Source: Candidatus Woesebacteria bacterium
GTDB taxonomy: Bacteria; Patescibacteriota; Microgenomatia; UBA1406; GWC2-37-13
Direction of reading: 5' to 3'
NCBI GenBank assembly: GCA_017993865.1
Contig: JAGOLU010000020.1
Span: 1 to 11,560 of the forward strand
Length of the DNA: 11,560 bases
Below the pieces are notes generated by a model. That model was not told the DNA's origin, did no database searches, and was given only the letters and a program-made list of their open reading frames with translations. Shown here one piece after another: positions 1 to 6,382 of this stretch. Position numbers and translations under genes: made by a program. The first letter of the stretch is position 1. The number at the start of each line of letters is the position of its first letter.

Positions 1-168
1 GTGCGCACCGCTGCAATTGATGGCTATCAGAGAGACTACGAGATAGTATTGGCAACTGATTGCATAGACTCTTATGATGAAGAATTTCATAAAGACTCCT
101 TGCGCTATCTGTCCCGATCGATAGCTGAGTTAATGAGCAATAGTGAGATTGAGTCGAGTATCACATAG
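1..168 (+). CDS. C-terminal part of an isochorismatase-family cysteine hydrolase (5' end outside window)
   Basis: Frame 1 is open from the first base to a TAG at 166-168 and encodes 55 residues. The residues VRTAAIDGYQRDYEIVLATD, followed by a Ser-Tyr-Asp-Glu-Glu-Phe-His stretch, match the C-terminal end of the isochorismatase-like hydrolase fold: the helix just after the catalytic Cys (typically C-V-x-x-T-A), the strand leading to the conserved Asp, and the 'xxEEFH' helix. The catalytic Cys would lie just before base 1, so neither activity nor substrate can be judged. Family members include nicotinamidases, N-carbamoyl hydrolases and uncharacterised hydrolases. The GTG at base 1 is an internal Val codon, not a start. 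The gene ends 20 nt before the glycosyltransferase gene. Family assignment is from remembered motif patterns. Confidence 0.7.
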   Translation: MRTAAIDGYQRDYEIVLATDCIDSYDEEFHKDSLRYLSRSIAELMSNSEIESSIT

Positions 169-176
169 CTATTTAG

Positions 177-182
177 TACAAT
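177..182 (+). promoter_or_regulatory. Putative -10 box giving a leaderless transcript of the GT39 gene
   Basis: TACAAT lies with its last base 7 nt before the A of the ATG at 189, so transcription would begin at about the start codon. No Shine-Dalgarno-like sequence precedes the ATG; the bases there are pyrimidine-rich (ATTCTCCT). No good -35 hexamer is visible at 16-18 nt. The call rests on the box and on the same arrangement at other genes in this window. Confidence 0.4.
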
Positions 183-188
183 TCTCCT

Positions 189-1676
189 ATGTCTCCCCAA
201 AAAGACCCAAACGCATTTAGACAGGTACTCTCTGGGATTCAAGAAAGGCTCAAAACTCTCCCTTCCCTGCTCATCAAAAACAAATGCAAGGTTCTCCTGA
301 CTGCAGCTCTTCTTGCCATTGCCGCATTCATCTGCTTCTACCAGCTAGGCAGTGGATTTTTTGAGAATTGGGATGAGGCATGGTATGCAGAAGTGACCAA
401 GCAGATGCTCAAGAACCATAACCCGATTGTGCTCTATTGGAATGGGAAGGCATTCCTTGATAAAACGCCCCTAAACTTTTGGTTTAATGCCATATCTTCT
501 CTCGTCTTTGGTCTTAACGAATTCTCAATCAGACTGACATCTGCCATAAGTGGTTTCGTAATCATTGCTATCATCACCATACACGCAATGCGTAAATGGG
601 GCATGGTGCCCGCAGTTGCTGCATTCTCTGCCCTCGCGCTAAATAATCTCTTTGTGTGGCGTGCCAGAACGGGTAATTTGGATGCACTCGCGAGCCTGCT
701 GATTTTGCTTATCTATTTTGTCATGATTAGTAAACATCGCTGGCGCTTAGTGGTTCTCGGCGTTCTCTTTGGGTTGACCTATCTTCAGAAAGCATCACTT
801 GTGGGATATCCACTCGCAATTTTTGCTATTCATGAAGTGCTATTTCAATGGCGATACTTTCTCAAAAATATTGGTGGGTACCTGCTATGCGGACTATTAT
901 TTGTCGGTATTGTTGGCGCTTGGCTCCATCTGGGTAATGCTCAGATTGGCCCTGAATTCGCAAACTATTATCTGTACAAAGCAGATCAGGGAGTTGCACA
1001 TATTGCGCTCCAGTATTTCAACACCGATTACCTCTGGCATACATACTACTCTCTCCAAAGGCGAATCTTTTATCTCTTTGCGATTGGTGTTGTATTCCTG
1101 GGATTGAATGCACGTAAACGTGAATATCTTATCCTTGCGGCATTCTCGTTGGCGCTTCTGATACAACTCTCGTTTACACAAAAAGACAACAACTGGTATC
1201 TAGTTCCATCGACGCCATTTTGGGCACTTACAGTGGGCTTCGGAACATGGAACATGATTCATCTGGTGCGGAAGGTTAGTAAAAAGAAAATCCTGGTGAA
1301 AGCGTTCCAGATACTGTTGTTTATACCTATCCTCTATGTTTCGTATAAAACCTTTACCGTGAATATTCGTGCCATTATTGCAACTCGCGCAAACGTATCC
1401 GAGGTTGCAAGTGCACAGATGATTCGCTCGTTATCGCGCCCCGAAGAGCGTGTGCTGCGCTTAGATTATTCCTATCCCGTGACCATGTACTATTCGGATC
1501 GTATCACCGAATATCACACCACCATAGACGATGGTCTTACTGCGTCCATTAATAATAATCACATCTCGTGGGTTGTAGGTAAGGCTGACCAGGTCCAAAA
1601 GTTTCTGGAAATCTACGAGGGCACACCTCAACAGATCATTCCCTCTGGAGATGAAGAAACTATCGTTAAACTATAA
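189..1676 (+). CDS. GT39/ArnT-like integral membrane glycosyltransferase
   Basis: The product has 495 residues and resembles the ArnT/PMT superfamily, enzymes that move a sugar from a polyprenyl-phosphate donor to an acceptor on the outer face of the membrane. After a basic cytoplasmic N-terminus comes a first membrane helix (about 33-52), then the family signature in the first external loop: Trp-Asp-Glu-Ala-Trp-Tyr-Ala with acidic residues D62 and E63. A second signature, Asp-Lys-Thr-Pro-Leu-Asn-Phe-Trp (91-98), corresponds to the KxPLxxW motif. About ten further hydrophobic segments follow to roughly residue 390, then a soluble C-terminal domain of about 100 residues, as is usual for the family (about 450-600 aa). 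The donor and acceptor cannot be read from the sequence. The downstream neighbour is convergent, with only 2 nt between the stop codons. Confidence 0.8.
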   Translation: MSPQKDPNAFRQVLSGIQERLKTLPSLLIKNKCKVLLTAALLAIAAFICFYQLGSGFFENWDEAWYAEVTKQMLKNHNPIVLYWNGKAFLDKTPLNFWFNAISSLVFGLNEFSIRLTSAISGFVIIAIITIHAMRKWGMVPAVAAFSALALNNLFVWRARTGNLDALASLLILLIYFVMISKHRWRLVVLGVLFGLTYLQKASLVGYPLAIFAIHEVLFQWRYFLKNIGGYLLCGLLFVGIVGAWLHLGNAQIGPEFANYYLYKADQGVAHIALQYFNTDYLWHTYYSLQRRIFYLFAIGVVFLGLNARKREYLILAAFSLALLIQLSFTQKDNNWYLVPSTPFWALTVGFGTWNMIHLVRKVSKKKILVKAFQILLFIPILYVSYKTFTVNIRAIIATRANVSEVASAQMIRSLSRPEERVLRLDYSYPVTMYYSDRITEYHTTIDDGLTASINNNHISWVVGKADQVQKFLEIYEGTPQQIIPSGDEETIVKL

Positions 1677-1678
1677 GA

Positions 1679-3160
1679 CTAACGGGCTATCTTCAACCGC
1701 ACATTTGCCACCAGGGCGTTAACACGTGACTCAATGGCTGAGTCTACTGAGAGTATTGTCCCGACAAATGTTGCAGGTAGCTCTACCACGGTGCGAATCA
1801 CACTGCTCGGGGCAGATTGCGCTCTACAAAAGAGAGCTTTAATATCTGCGCCATTCTTTTTCGTCACAGGAATAGTGGTGAATGCGATAGTGGGCGTCGG
1901 CTCCTTGGGGGTAAACAGATTTGCAATCCACGACGATGAAGTTGGCAAGGGCACCGGTGTGTTCGTTACCTCATAGGGGGGCGGTAAAACACCAGATGAT
2001 GGTTGCCCAATCGGAGCAGTGGGCTGAACATACGTCGTTGGTGTGGGTTGTGTGGGGCTTGTTGGTGATGGTGCTGAAGTAGGAGGAGGTTCGTGATCGA
2101 AATCAGGATAGGCCCTTTGCAGACCACCAAAGTGTGAAGACAAATTGCGCAGTTGATCATCAGTCAGCAAATCGTAGAATTTCGTCTGTAGACAAAAATG
2201 GGATATGGGTATTTCATCTAAGGTTTGCAGAATGGAGTTGTAAACTAACTGATTCTCACCACTGGTGAACGCAGTTGATGCTGGTTCAAAACCAACACGC
2301 ACTTCATTAGCGATAGACAACATGAAGTCATGATAGTACCTATTAGTGCTATTTGGATTAGTAGAATATTTGTAGTTCCATCCATTCCATTTGATATACA
2401 TCCGCGTACCATATCGATCAATAAGAGTACGAGCAGCTTGCTTGCCAACATTGCCTGAATAGCCGGGCTGCCCAAGACCACCACCGAGCTGCAAGACCAG
2501 TGGGTAGTCAGGAAATAGGCGAGCATAGAGTGGCACTAGCCAATTGACCACTGCATCGTAATACTTTTCATCCGTATACCCTTGTGCTTCGAATTTTTTA
2601 CAGCGGTCACCCGATGGACAGCCACCATACGATATCATCTCTCCATATGGTCCTCCACCCATAATAACCACCGCTTTAATTTTGTTTCGATACACGAAAG
2701 ATGATGAATATATGTGTTCACTATATTTGGTCATTAATAATTCAAATTCTCTCTGATAGTTGGGATTCCATATTGGGAAGGCAGATCCTGAAGAAGATGT
2801 GACGAGATATCCCAGAGTTGGGTCATCTTTGGCCCACTGAGGCACTGAATCTGGTTGTGACGTTTGTACGTTTAACCAAAATGATGAATCTGGGTAGTTC
2901 CTAAAAACGCTATCGAGCATATGATCCCATTTGTTAAAATCAAATACTCCTCTAGTGGCTTCAGCATCCAAAAAGCTCTCTGTGTATCCGCCCGTATAAA
3001 ACCAGTTCACTAGACCTGATCTATTGAGAGGCGCCCCCGCCGAATGGCATTTGCCAAACCCAAGACCTTCTGGTGAAACAGATGGTGCTGCATATGTCAA
3101 AGATGGCACTATAATGCTCAATACGAGTACAAAAAGAGCGCTGGTAAAAAGTGTTCGCAC
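1679..3160 (-). CDS. Secreted protein with probable GH-A-like TIM-barrel domain and Pro/Thr-rich linker
   Basis: The product has 493 residues. Residues 1-24 form a clear signal peptide (basic start, hydrophobic core, cleavage after Thr-Tyr-Ala), so it should be exported. Residues about 30-350 look like a clan GH-A glycoside hydrolase barrel: an early 'VNWFYTGGY' strand, Trp-Asn-Pro-Asn-Tyr (131-135), then Met-Gly-Gly-Gly-Pro-Tyr-Gly-Glu with E174 in the position of a strand-4 acid/base, and Val-Gly-Phe-Glu-Pro with E292 in the position of a strand-7 nucleophile. A Pro/Ser/Thr-rich linker covers about 357-435, followed by a 55-residue tail without a clear membrane anchor or sorting motif. I do not recognise a specific GH family, and catalysis is inferred only from the two Glu residues. 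The start is a GTG at 3160, because in-frame upstream codons give no better start and the signal peptide begins there. Confidence 0.65.
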   Translation of the reverse strand: MRTLFTSALFVLVLSIIVPSLTYAAPSVSPEGLGFGKCHSAGAPLNRSGLVNWFYTGGYTESFLDAEATRGVFDFNKWDHMLDSVFRNYPDSSFWLNVQTSQPDSVPQWAKDDPTLGYLVTSSSGSAFPIWNPNYQREFELLMTKYSEHIYSSSFVYRNKIKAVVIMGGGPYGEMISYGGCPSGDRCKKFEAQGYTDEKYYDAVVNWLVPLYARLFPDYPLVLQLGGGLGQPGYSGNVGKQAARTLIDRYGTRMYIKWNGWNYKYSTNPNSTNRYYHDFMLSIANEVRVGFEPASTAFTSGENQLVYNSILQTLDEIPISHFCLQTKFYDLLTDDQLRNLSSHFGGLQRAYPDFDHEPPPTSAPSPTSPTQPTPTTYVQPTAPIGQPSSGVLPPPYEVTNTPVPLPTSSSWIANLFTPKEPTPTIAFTTIPVTKKNGADIKALFCRAQSAPSSVIRTVVELPATFVGTILSVDSAIESRVNALVANVRLKIAR

Positions 3161-3166
3161 GTATTC

Positions 3167-3172
3167 ATTATA
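3167..3172 (-). promoter_or_regulatory. Perfect -10 box for the secreted protein gene, predicting a leaderless mRNA
   Basis: On the minus strand the bases read TATAAT, ending 7 nt before the GTG start at 3160, so the predicted first transcribed base is the start codon itself. There is no Shine-Dalgarno sequence in the 20 nt before the GTG. The -35 region is not recognisable. Confidence 0.5.
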
Positions 3173-3217
3173 CTCATCTCTCAGACATCTGCGACTCTAA
3201 AACAAATAGAATTACTG

Positions 3218-3223
3218 TATACT
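3218..3223 (+). promoter_or_regulatory. -10 box for the small membrane protein/GT2 gene set
   Basis: TATACT, with a TG immediately before it, lies 11 nt from the ATG at 3235. The expected transcript start is near 3230, giving a leader of about 5 nt. It sits back to back with the minus-strand TATAAT at 3167-3172, so the 74-nt gap 3161-3234 is a divergent promoter region. Confidence 0.4.
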
Positions 3224-3234
3224 TTTTGTGTCTT

Positions 3235-3366
3235 ATGCATAGATTTCGTCCTTATCTAATTATGAGCATGTACCTGATGGTCGCATTTATCTTCGCGTAT
3301 ATCGTTGACAATGTATATATCCAGGCAGCAGGCCTTGGGAGTGTGTTAGATAATTTCTGTAGATGA
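3235..3366 (+). CDS. 43-residue single-helix membrane protein, unknown function
   Basis: From the ATG at 3235 to the TGA at 3364-3366 the frame encodes 43 residues with a basic start (MHRFRPY), one hydrophobic segment at about 7-24, and a short tail ending in Phe-Cys-Arg. The frame is also open back to a GTG at 3151, but that start would lie inside the signal-peptide codons of the opposite gene and before the TATACT box, so 3235 is preferred. The stop is 3 nt from the next ATG, suggesting co-transcription and coupled translation with the second membrane protein. I do not recognise the family. It could be a non-coding leader, but the hydrophobic pattern and tight spacing favour a gene. Confidence 0.45.
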   Translation: MHRFRPYLIMSMYLMVAFIFAYIVDNVYIQAAGLGSVLDNFCR

Positions 3367-3369
3367 ACC

Positions 3370-3669
3370 ATGATGTTTCGTATTAAGAATTTTGTGTTCG
3401 ATGAGAAGGATGTTTTCATCCTCTTGTTCTTCGTATTTCTGATCGCGGCGTCATTGCTGAACATTCCCCTAACCCCATTCCGGTTTGATTCTCTGGTGGT
3501 AACCGCAGTGTATATTCTCACCACCCGCATAATTACGGGGCAGATTAACACGCAGATGTACCTATTTGTCACATTAGTAGGGTTACTACTGTCAATGATT
3601 TTATCGCCCTACGGCCTCGCAATTTTCTATGCGGTTGGACTATTTTTGTACACCAGAAGAAATATCTAG
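3370..3669 (+). CDS. Small polytopic membrane protein (99 residues), unknown function
   Basis: The frame opens with two consecutive ATGs (3370 and 3373) and encodes 99 mostly hydrophobic residues. About four membrane segments are visible, near 14-31, 39-55, 62-78 and 80-94, separated by very short loops. The C-terminus is basic (Tyr-Thr-Arg-Arg-Asn-Ile), consistent with a cytoplasmic end by the positive-inside rule. No catalytic motif is apparent. It lies 3 nt after the 43-residue protein and 14 nt before the GT2 gene, so the three probably form one operon. A helper or anchoring role for the glycosyltransferase is possible but rests on position alone. Confidence 0.6.
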   Translation: MMFRIKNFVFDEKDVFILLFFVFLIAASLLNIPLTPFRFDSLVVTAVYILTTRIITGQINTQMYLFVTLVGLLLSMILSPYGLAIFYAVGLFLYTRRNI

Positions 3670-3683
3670 TCACCAGACTTATT

Positions 3684-4445
3684 ATGGAACCGTTCTTTTC
3701 TATCGTTATCCACACATTGAACGAAGAGGGATTCGTTGGTGGTCTCATGCGCGATCTTACACAACAGTCATTCACTAATTTCGAGGTAATTCATGTAGAC
3801 GGCCAGTCGGAAGATGAAACGTGCAGTGTAGTGTCCTCTTTCTCCAAGGATTATGCCTTGCGCTCTCTCTCGTCCGATTATCGCAACGTTTCATATCAGA
3901 AAAACCTTGGGGCAGAGAGTGCCAAGGGTGCATACGTGCTGTTTATCGATGCAGACACGCGACTCTCGGATACAAACTTTTTATCGACAGTATTCAAACA
4001 CTGTACAAAGTCGAAGTGCGATATGTATCTTCCTCATACGACATTTCCTGACTCGTCACCACTGGTCAAGGTTATGGAGTGGATTAATAATCTGGGCGTT
4101 CGATTCTCTCAGTACACAGGACATCCTCTGCCCTCATCAGGACTTATGATATTTAACCGTTTGTTCTTTTTGAAACTTGGTGGATATACCCGAGATGATG
4201 CGCAGGATAAAAACGGACTCTTTGTTGAAGACCAAGAAATAATGCAGCGCGCTCACAAACTACAATCCCGCAGAGAATTCGTGGCGGACACATCTTATGT
4301 TTTCTCTCTCAGACGATTTCATAAAGAGGGCTGGCTCAATGTGCTGGGCAGAGTTCTCATGGCAACGGTGGAACTCGTTTTTGGTGTCAAAGTTCGCCAG
4401 CAACAGTATGAAATGGGTGGGCAACACTATAAAAAGACCACATGA
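3684..4445 (+). CDS. Family 2 (GT-A) glycosyltransferase
   Basis: The 253-residue product has the order of motifs of GT2 enzymes, which use nucleotide-sugar donors on the cytoplasmic side. It begins with Ser-Ile-Val-Ile-His-Thr-Leu-Asn-Glu-Glu (6-15), continues with Val-Asp-Gly-Gln-Ser-Glu-Asp (38-44), has the metal-binding Asp-Ala-Asp (89-91) after Lys-Gly-Ala-Tyr-Val-Leu-Phe-Ile, an acceptor-side Ser-Ser-Gly-Leu-Met-Ile-Phe (151-157), and a Val-Glu-Asp-Gln-Glu segment (181-185) in the place of the catalytic ED/xxRW-like region. The C-terminal 50 residues may form an amphipathic membrane-associated helix (Leu-Gly-Arg-Val-Leu-Met-Ala-Thr-Val-Glu-Leu-Val-Phe). Sugar and acceptor are unknown. 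The two upstream membrane proteins and the GT39 gene nearby point to surface glycan synthesis. Confidence 0.85.
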   Translation: MEPFFSIVIHTLNEEGFVGGLMRDLTQQSFTNFEVIHVDGQSEDETCSVVSSFSKDYALRSLSSDYRNVSYQKNLGAESAKGAYVLFIDADTRLSDTNFLSTVFKHCTKSKCDMYLPHTTFPDSSPLVKVMEWINNLGVRFSQYTGHPLPSSGLMIFNRLFFLKLGGYTRDDAQDKNGLFVEDQEIMQRAHKLQSRREFVADTSYVFSLRRFHKEGWLNVLGRVLMATVELVFGVKVRQQQYEMGGQHYKKTT

Positions 4446-4452
4446 GGCATCG

Positions 4453-4461
4453 TGTTATAAT
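4453..4461 (+). promoter_or_regulatory. Consensus extended -10 promoter of the transketolase gene
   Basis: TGTTATAAT is an exact extended -10 element (TGnTATAAT). Transcription would begin near 4468, about 34 nt before the GTG at 4502. It lies downstream of the ATG at 4442, which therefore cannot be the start used by this transcript. Confidence 0.6.
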
Positions 4462-4501
4462 TCGATCAGACTATTTCTCAAACAATTTAATATCAACAAT
4501 C

Positions 4502-6331
4502 GTGAAAAAAATAAAAGACCTTGCTCGACTCCTTCGATACTATTCACTCGTCACAACCACTGAGGCTGGTTCGGGTCACCCTACCAGTTGTTTATCTGCT
4601 GCAGATTTGATGGCGGTGCTCATGTTCAACAAACATTTCCGCTACGATACGGATAATCCAAACAATCCACTTAATGATCGACTGATCTTTTCCAAAGGCC
4701 ATGCAGCGCCACTCTTCTATGCATTGTGGGCCGTTGCAGGGGCATTCCCGAAAGATGAGCTTATGACTCTGCGTAAATTTGGATCACGGGTAGAGGGTCA
4801 CCCCACCATGAGATTCCCCTACACCGAGGTTCCCACCGGATCACTCGGGATGGGCCTTTCTGTTGGGCTCGGGATGGCACTCAATGCAAAATATGAAAAG
4901 CTCCCCTACCGCACCTATGTTTTGTTGGGTGATAGCGAAATGGCGGAAGGCAGTGTGTGGGAGGCTCTTCAAATCGGGGCTCATTACAAACTTGATAATG
5001 TTGTCGGAATTATTGACGTAAATCGTCTAGGTCAACGAGGCGAGACAATGTATGGACATGATCTTGCGCAATATGAAGACAAGGTGAGATCATTTGGATG
5101 GTTTCCACTTCTTATCGACGGCCATGATCTGGAAGAAATTGATGCAGCATATACCACTGCTGCAAAAATAAAGGATAGGCCCACCATGATTATTGCAAAA
5201 ACGCTGAAGGGCAAGGGTGTTTCATTCCTTGAAGATGCTGAAGGAAAGCATGGAGTAGCTCTCAAGCCAGATGAACTTGAAAAGGCTCTGCTCGAACTTG
5301 GCCCCGTGGACACAACGCTTACCATGATCCTACCTAAACCTAAAGAAGCACAGAATGAGCACACAAACGTTGCTCTGTCCAGCTCGGAGAAATCGGTCAT
5401 ATACAAAACAGGTGAGTTGGTGGCGACCCGACAAGCATATGGGCATGCAGTATCCGCCCTCGCGCATACAAATCCGAGTACTGTGTCTCTCGATGCGGAA
5501 ACAAGTAACTCAACCTACGCTGATGAAGTTAAAAAGCAGACTCCTCGACAATTTTTTGAAATGTTTATTGCTGAGCAGAATATGATTGGTATGGCCATCG
5601 GGCTTGCCAAGAGAGATAAAGTGCCATTTGTTTCAACATTTTCAGCATTCCTCACCAGGGCATTTGATCAACTCAGAATGGCTGCTTACGCCAACGCAAA
5701 CATAAAAGTGGTTGGGTCGCATGCAGGGGTTTCAATTGGAGTGGATGGTAGCTCGCAAATGGGACTCGAAGATATTGCGCTCATGCGAAGCTTATTTGGT
5801 AGCGTGGTTCTATATCCTTCAGACGCTGTTGCGACGGCTAAATTAGTTGCAGAAATGACACATCATGTGGGGGTTGCTTATCTGCGCACAACGCGAGAAA
5901 AGACTCCTGTGCTCTATGGTCCAAACGAAACCTTCTCTATTGGCGGATCCAAAGTGCACTTGGTTAATAATAAACCTCACACCCATGTAATTATAGCTGC
6001 TGGAATAACTCTCCATGAAGCGCTCAAAGCTCAAAAAAAACTCGCTGACCAAAAGATTATCACTGCAGTCGTGGACGTATATTCCATAAAACCTCTCGAT
6101 GCGCAAACTCTTCTGAGCCTCACGAAAGACAAGCAACCTGTGGTAGTGGTTGAAGATCATTATCCTGAAGGTGGGATTGCAGAAGCAGTGCGCAGCGCCA
6201 TCGAGAATACCGGAGTGAAGATCATCTCCCTCGCAGTGCGCAAAATGCCCATGAGTGGCAAGCCCGAGGAGCTCCTGAAATATGAACACATTGATGCTGA
6301 AGCAATTGTCGAGAGCGTCGCCTCCCTATAG
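4502..6331 (+). CDS. tkt: Transketolase, single-chain, animal-like type
   Basis: The enzyme moves two-carbon ketol units between sugar phosphates in the non-oxidative pentose phosphate pathway, using thiamine diphosphate and a divalent metal. With the GTG start it has 609 residues, close to animal transketolase (about 620) and shorter than E. coli TktA (about 660). In order: Gly-Ser-Gly-His-Pro (H26), Lys-Gly-His (H67), Gly-Ser-Leu-Gly-Met-Gly (113-118), the cofactor/metal motif Gly-Asp-Ser-Glu (143-146) with Asn174, His250, the catalytic Ala-Glu-Gln-Asn (E358), Ser-Thr-Phe-Ser-Ala-Phe (378-383), His407 and Asp-Gly-Ser-Ser-Gln-Met (415-420). The metal motif has GDS instead of GDG. The frame extends to an ATG at 4442 overlapping the GT2 stop, but the 20 extra residues look unlike a transketolase N-terminus and contain a consensus promoter. 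VKKIKDLARLLRYYSL is the typical beginning. Confidence 0.93.
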   Translation: MKKIKDLARLLRYYSLVTTTEAGSGHPTSCLSAADLMAVLMFNKHFRYDTDNPNNPLNDRLIFSKGHAAPLFYALWAVAGAFPKDELMTLRKFGSRVEGHPTMRFPYTEVPTGSLGMGLSVGLGMALNAKYEKLPYRTYVLLGDSEMAEGSVWEALQIGAHYKLDNVVGIIDVNRLGQRGETMYGHDLAQYEDKVRSFGWFPLLIDGHDLEEIDAAYTTAAKIKDRPTMIIAKTLKGKGVSFLEDAEGKHGVALKPDELEKALLELGPVDTTLTMILPKPKEAQNEHTNVALSSSEKSVIYKTGELVATRQAYGHAVSALAHTNPSTVSLDAETSNSTYADEVKKQTPRQFFEMFIAEQNMIGMAIGLAKRDKVPFVSTFSAFLTRAFDQLRMAAYANANIKVVGSHAGVSIGVDGSSQMGLEDIALMRSLFGSVVLYPSDAVATAKLVAEMTHHVGVAYLRTTREKTPVLYGPNETFSIGGSKVHLVNNKPHTHVIIAAGITLHEALKAQKKLADQKIITAVVDVYSIKPLDAQTLLSLTKDKQPVVVVEDHYPEGGIAEAVRSAIENTGVKIISLAVRKMPMSGKPEELLKYEHIDAEAIVESVASL

Positions 6332-6354
6332 CACCCATTGATTTCCTGCTGAAA

Positions 6355-6363
6355 TGATATAGT
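6355..6363 (+). promoter_or_regulatory. Extended -10 promoter of the arginine decarboxylase gene
   Basis: TGATATAGT fits the extended -10 pattern, with start of transcription expected near 6370. The ATG at 6383 is then preceded by a leader of about 13 nt containing TAGGAAAA, a weak ribosome-binding candidate. TTGATT at 6338-6343 is too close (14 nt) to be a standard -35. Confidence 0.5.
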
Positions 6364-6382
6364 ATATAGTTTTAGGAAAAAT

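Noticed and set aside
1734..2526. Several open frames on both strands over the Pro/Thr linker and barrel region of the secreted protein
   Set aside because: They are by-products of repeated Pro/Thr codons and low stop density; none has family motifs or start signals.
3151..3234. Longer version of the 43-residue protein starting at GTG 3151
   Set aside because: It would begin inside the signal-peptide codons of the opposite gene and upstream of the TATACT box at 3218-3223; the extra residues show no membrane or signal character.
4442..4501. Translational coupling of GT2 and transketolase through an ATGA overlap
   Set aside because: A consensus promoter lies within the overlap-initiated codons and the family's N-terminus begins at GTG 4502.
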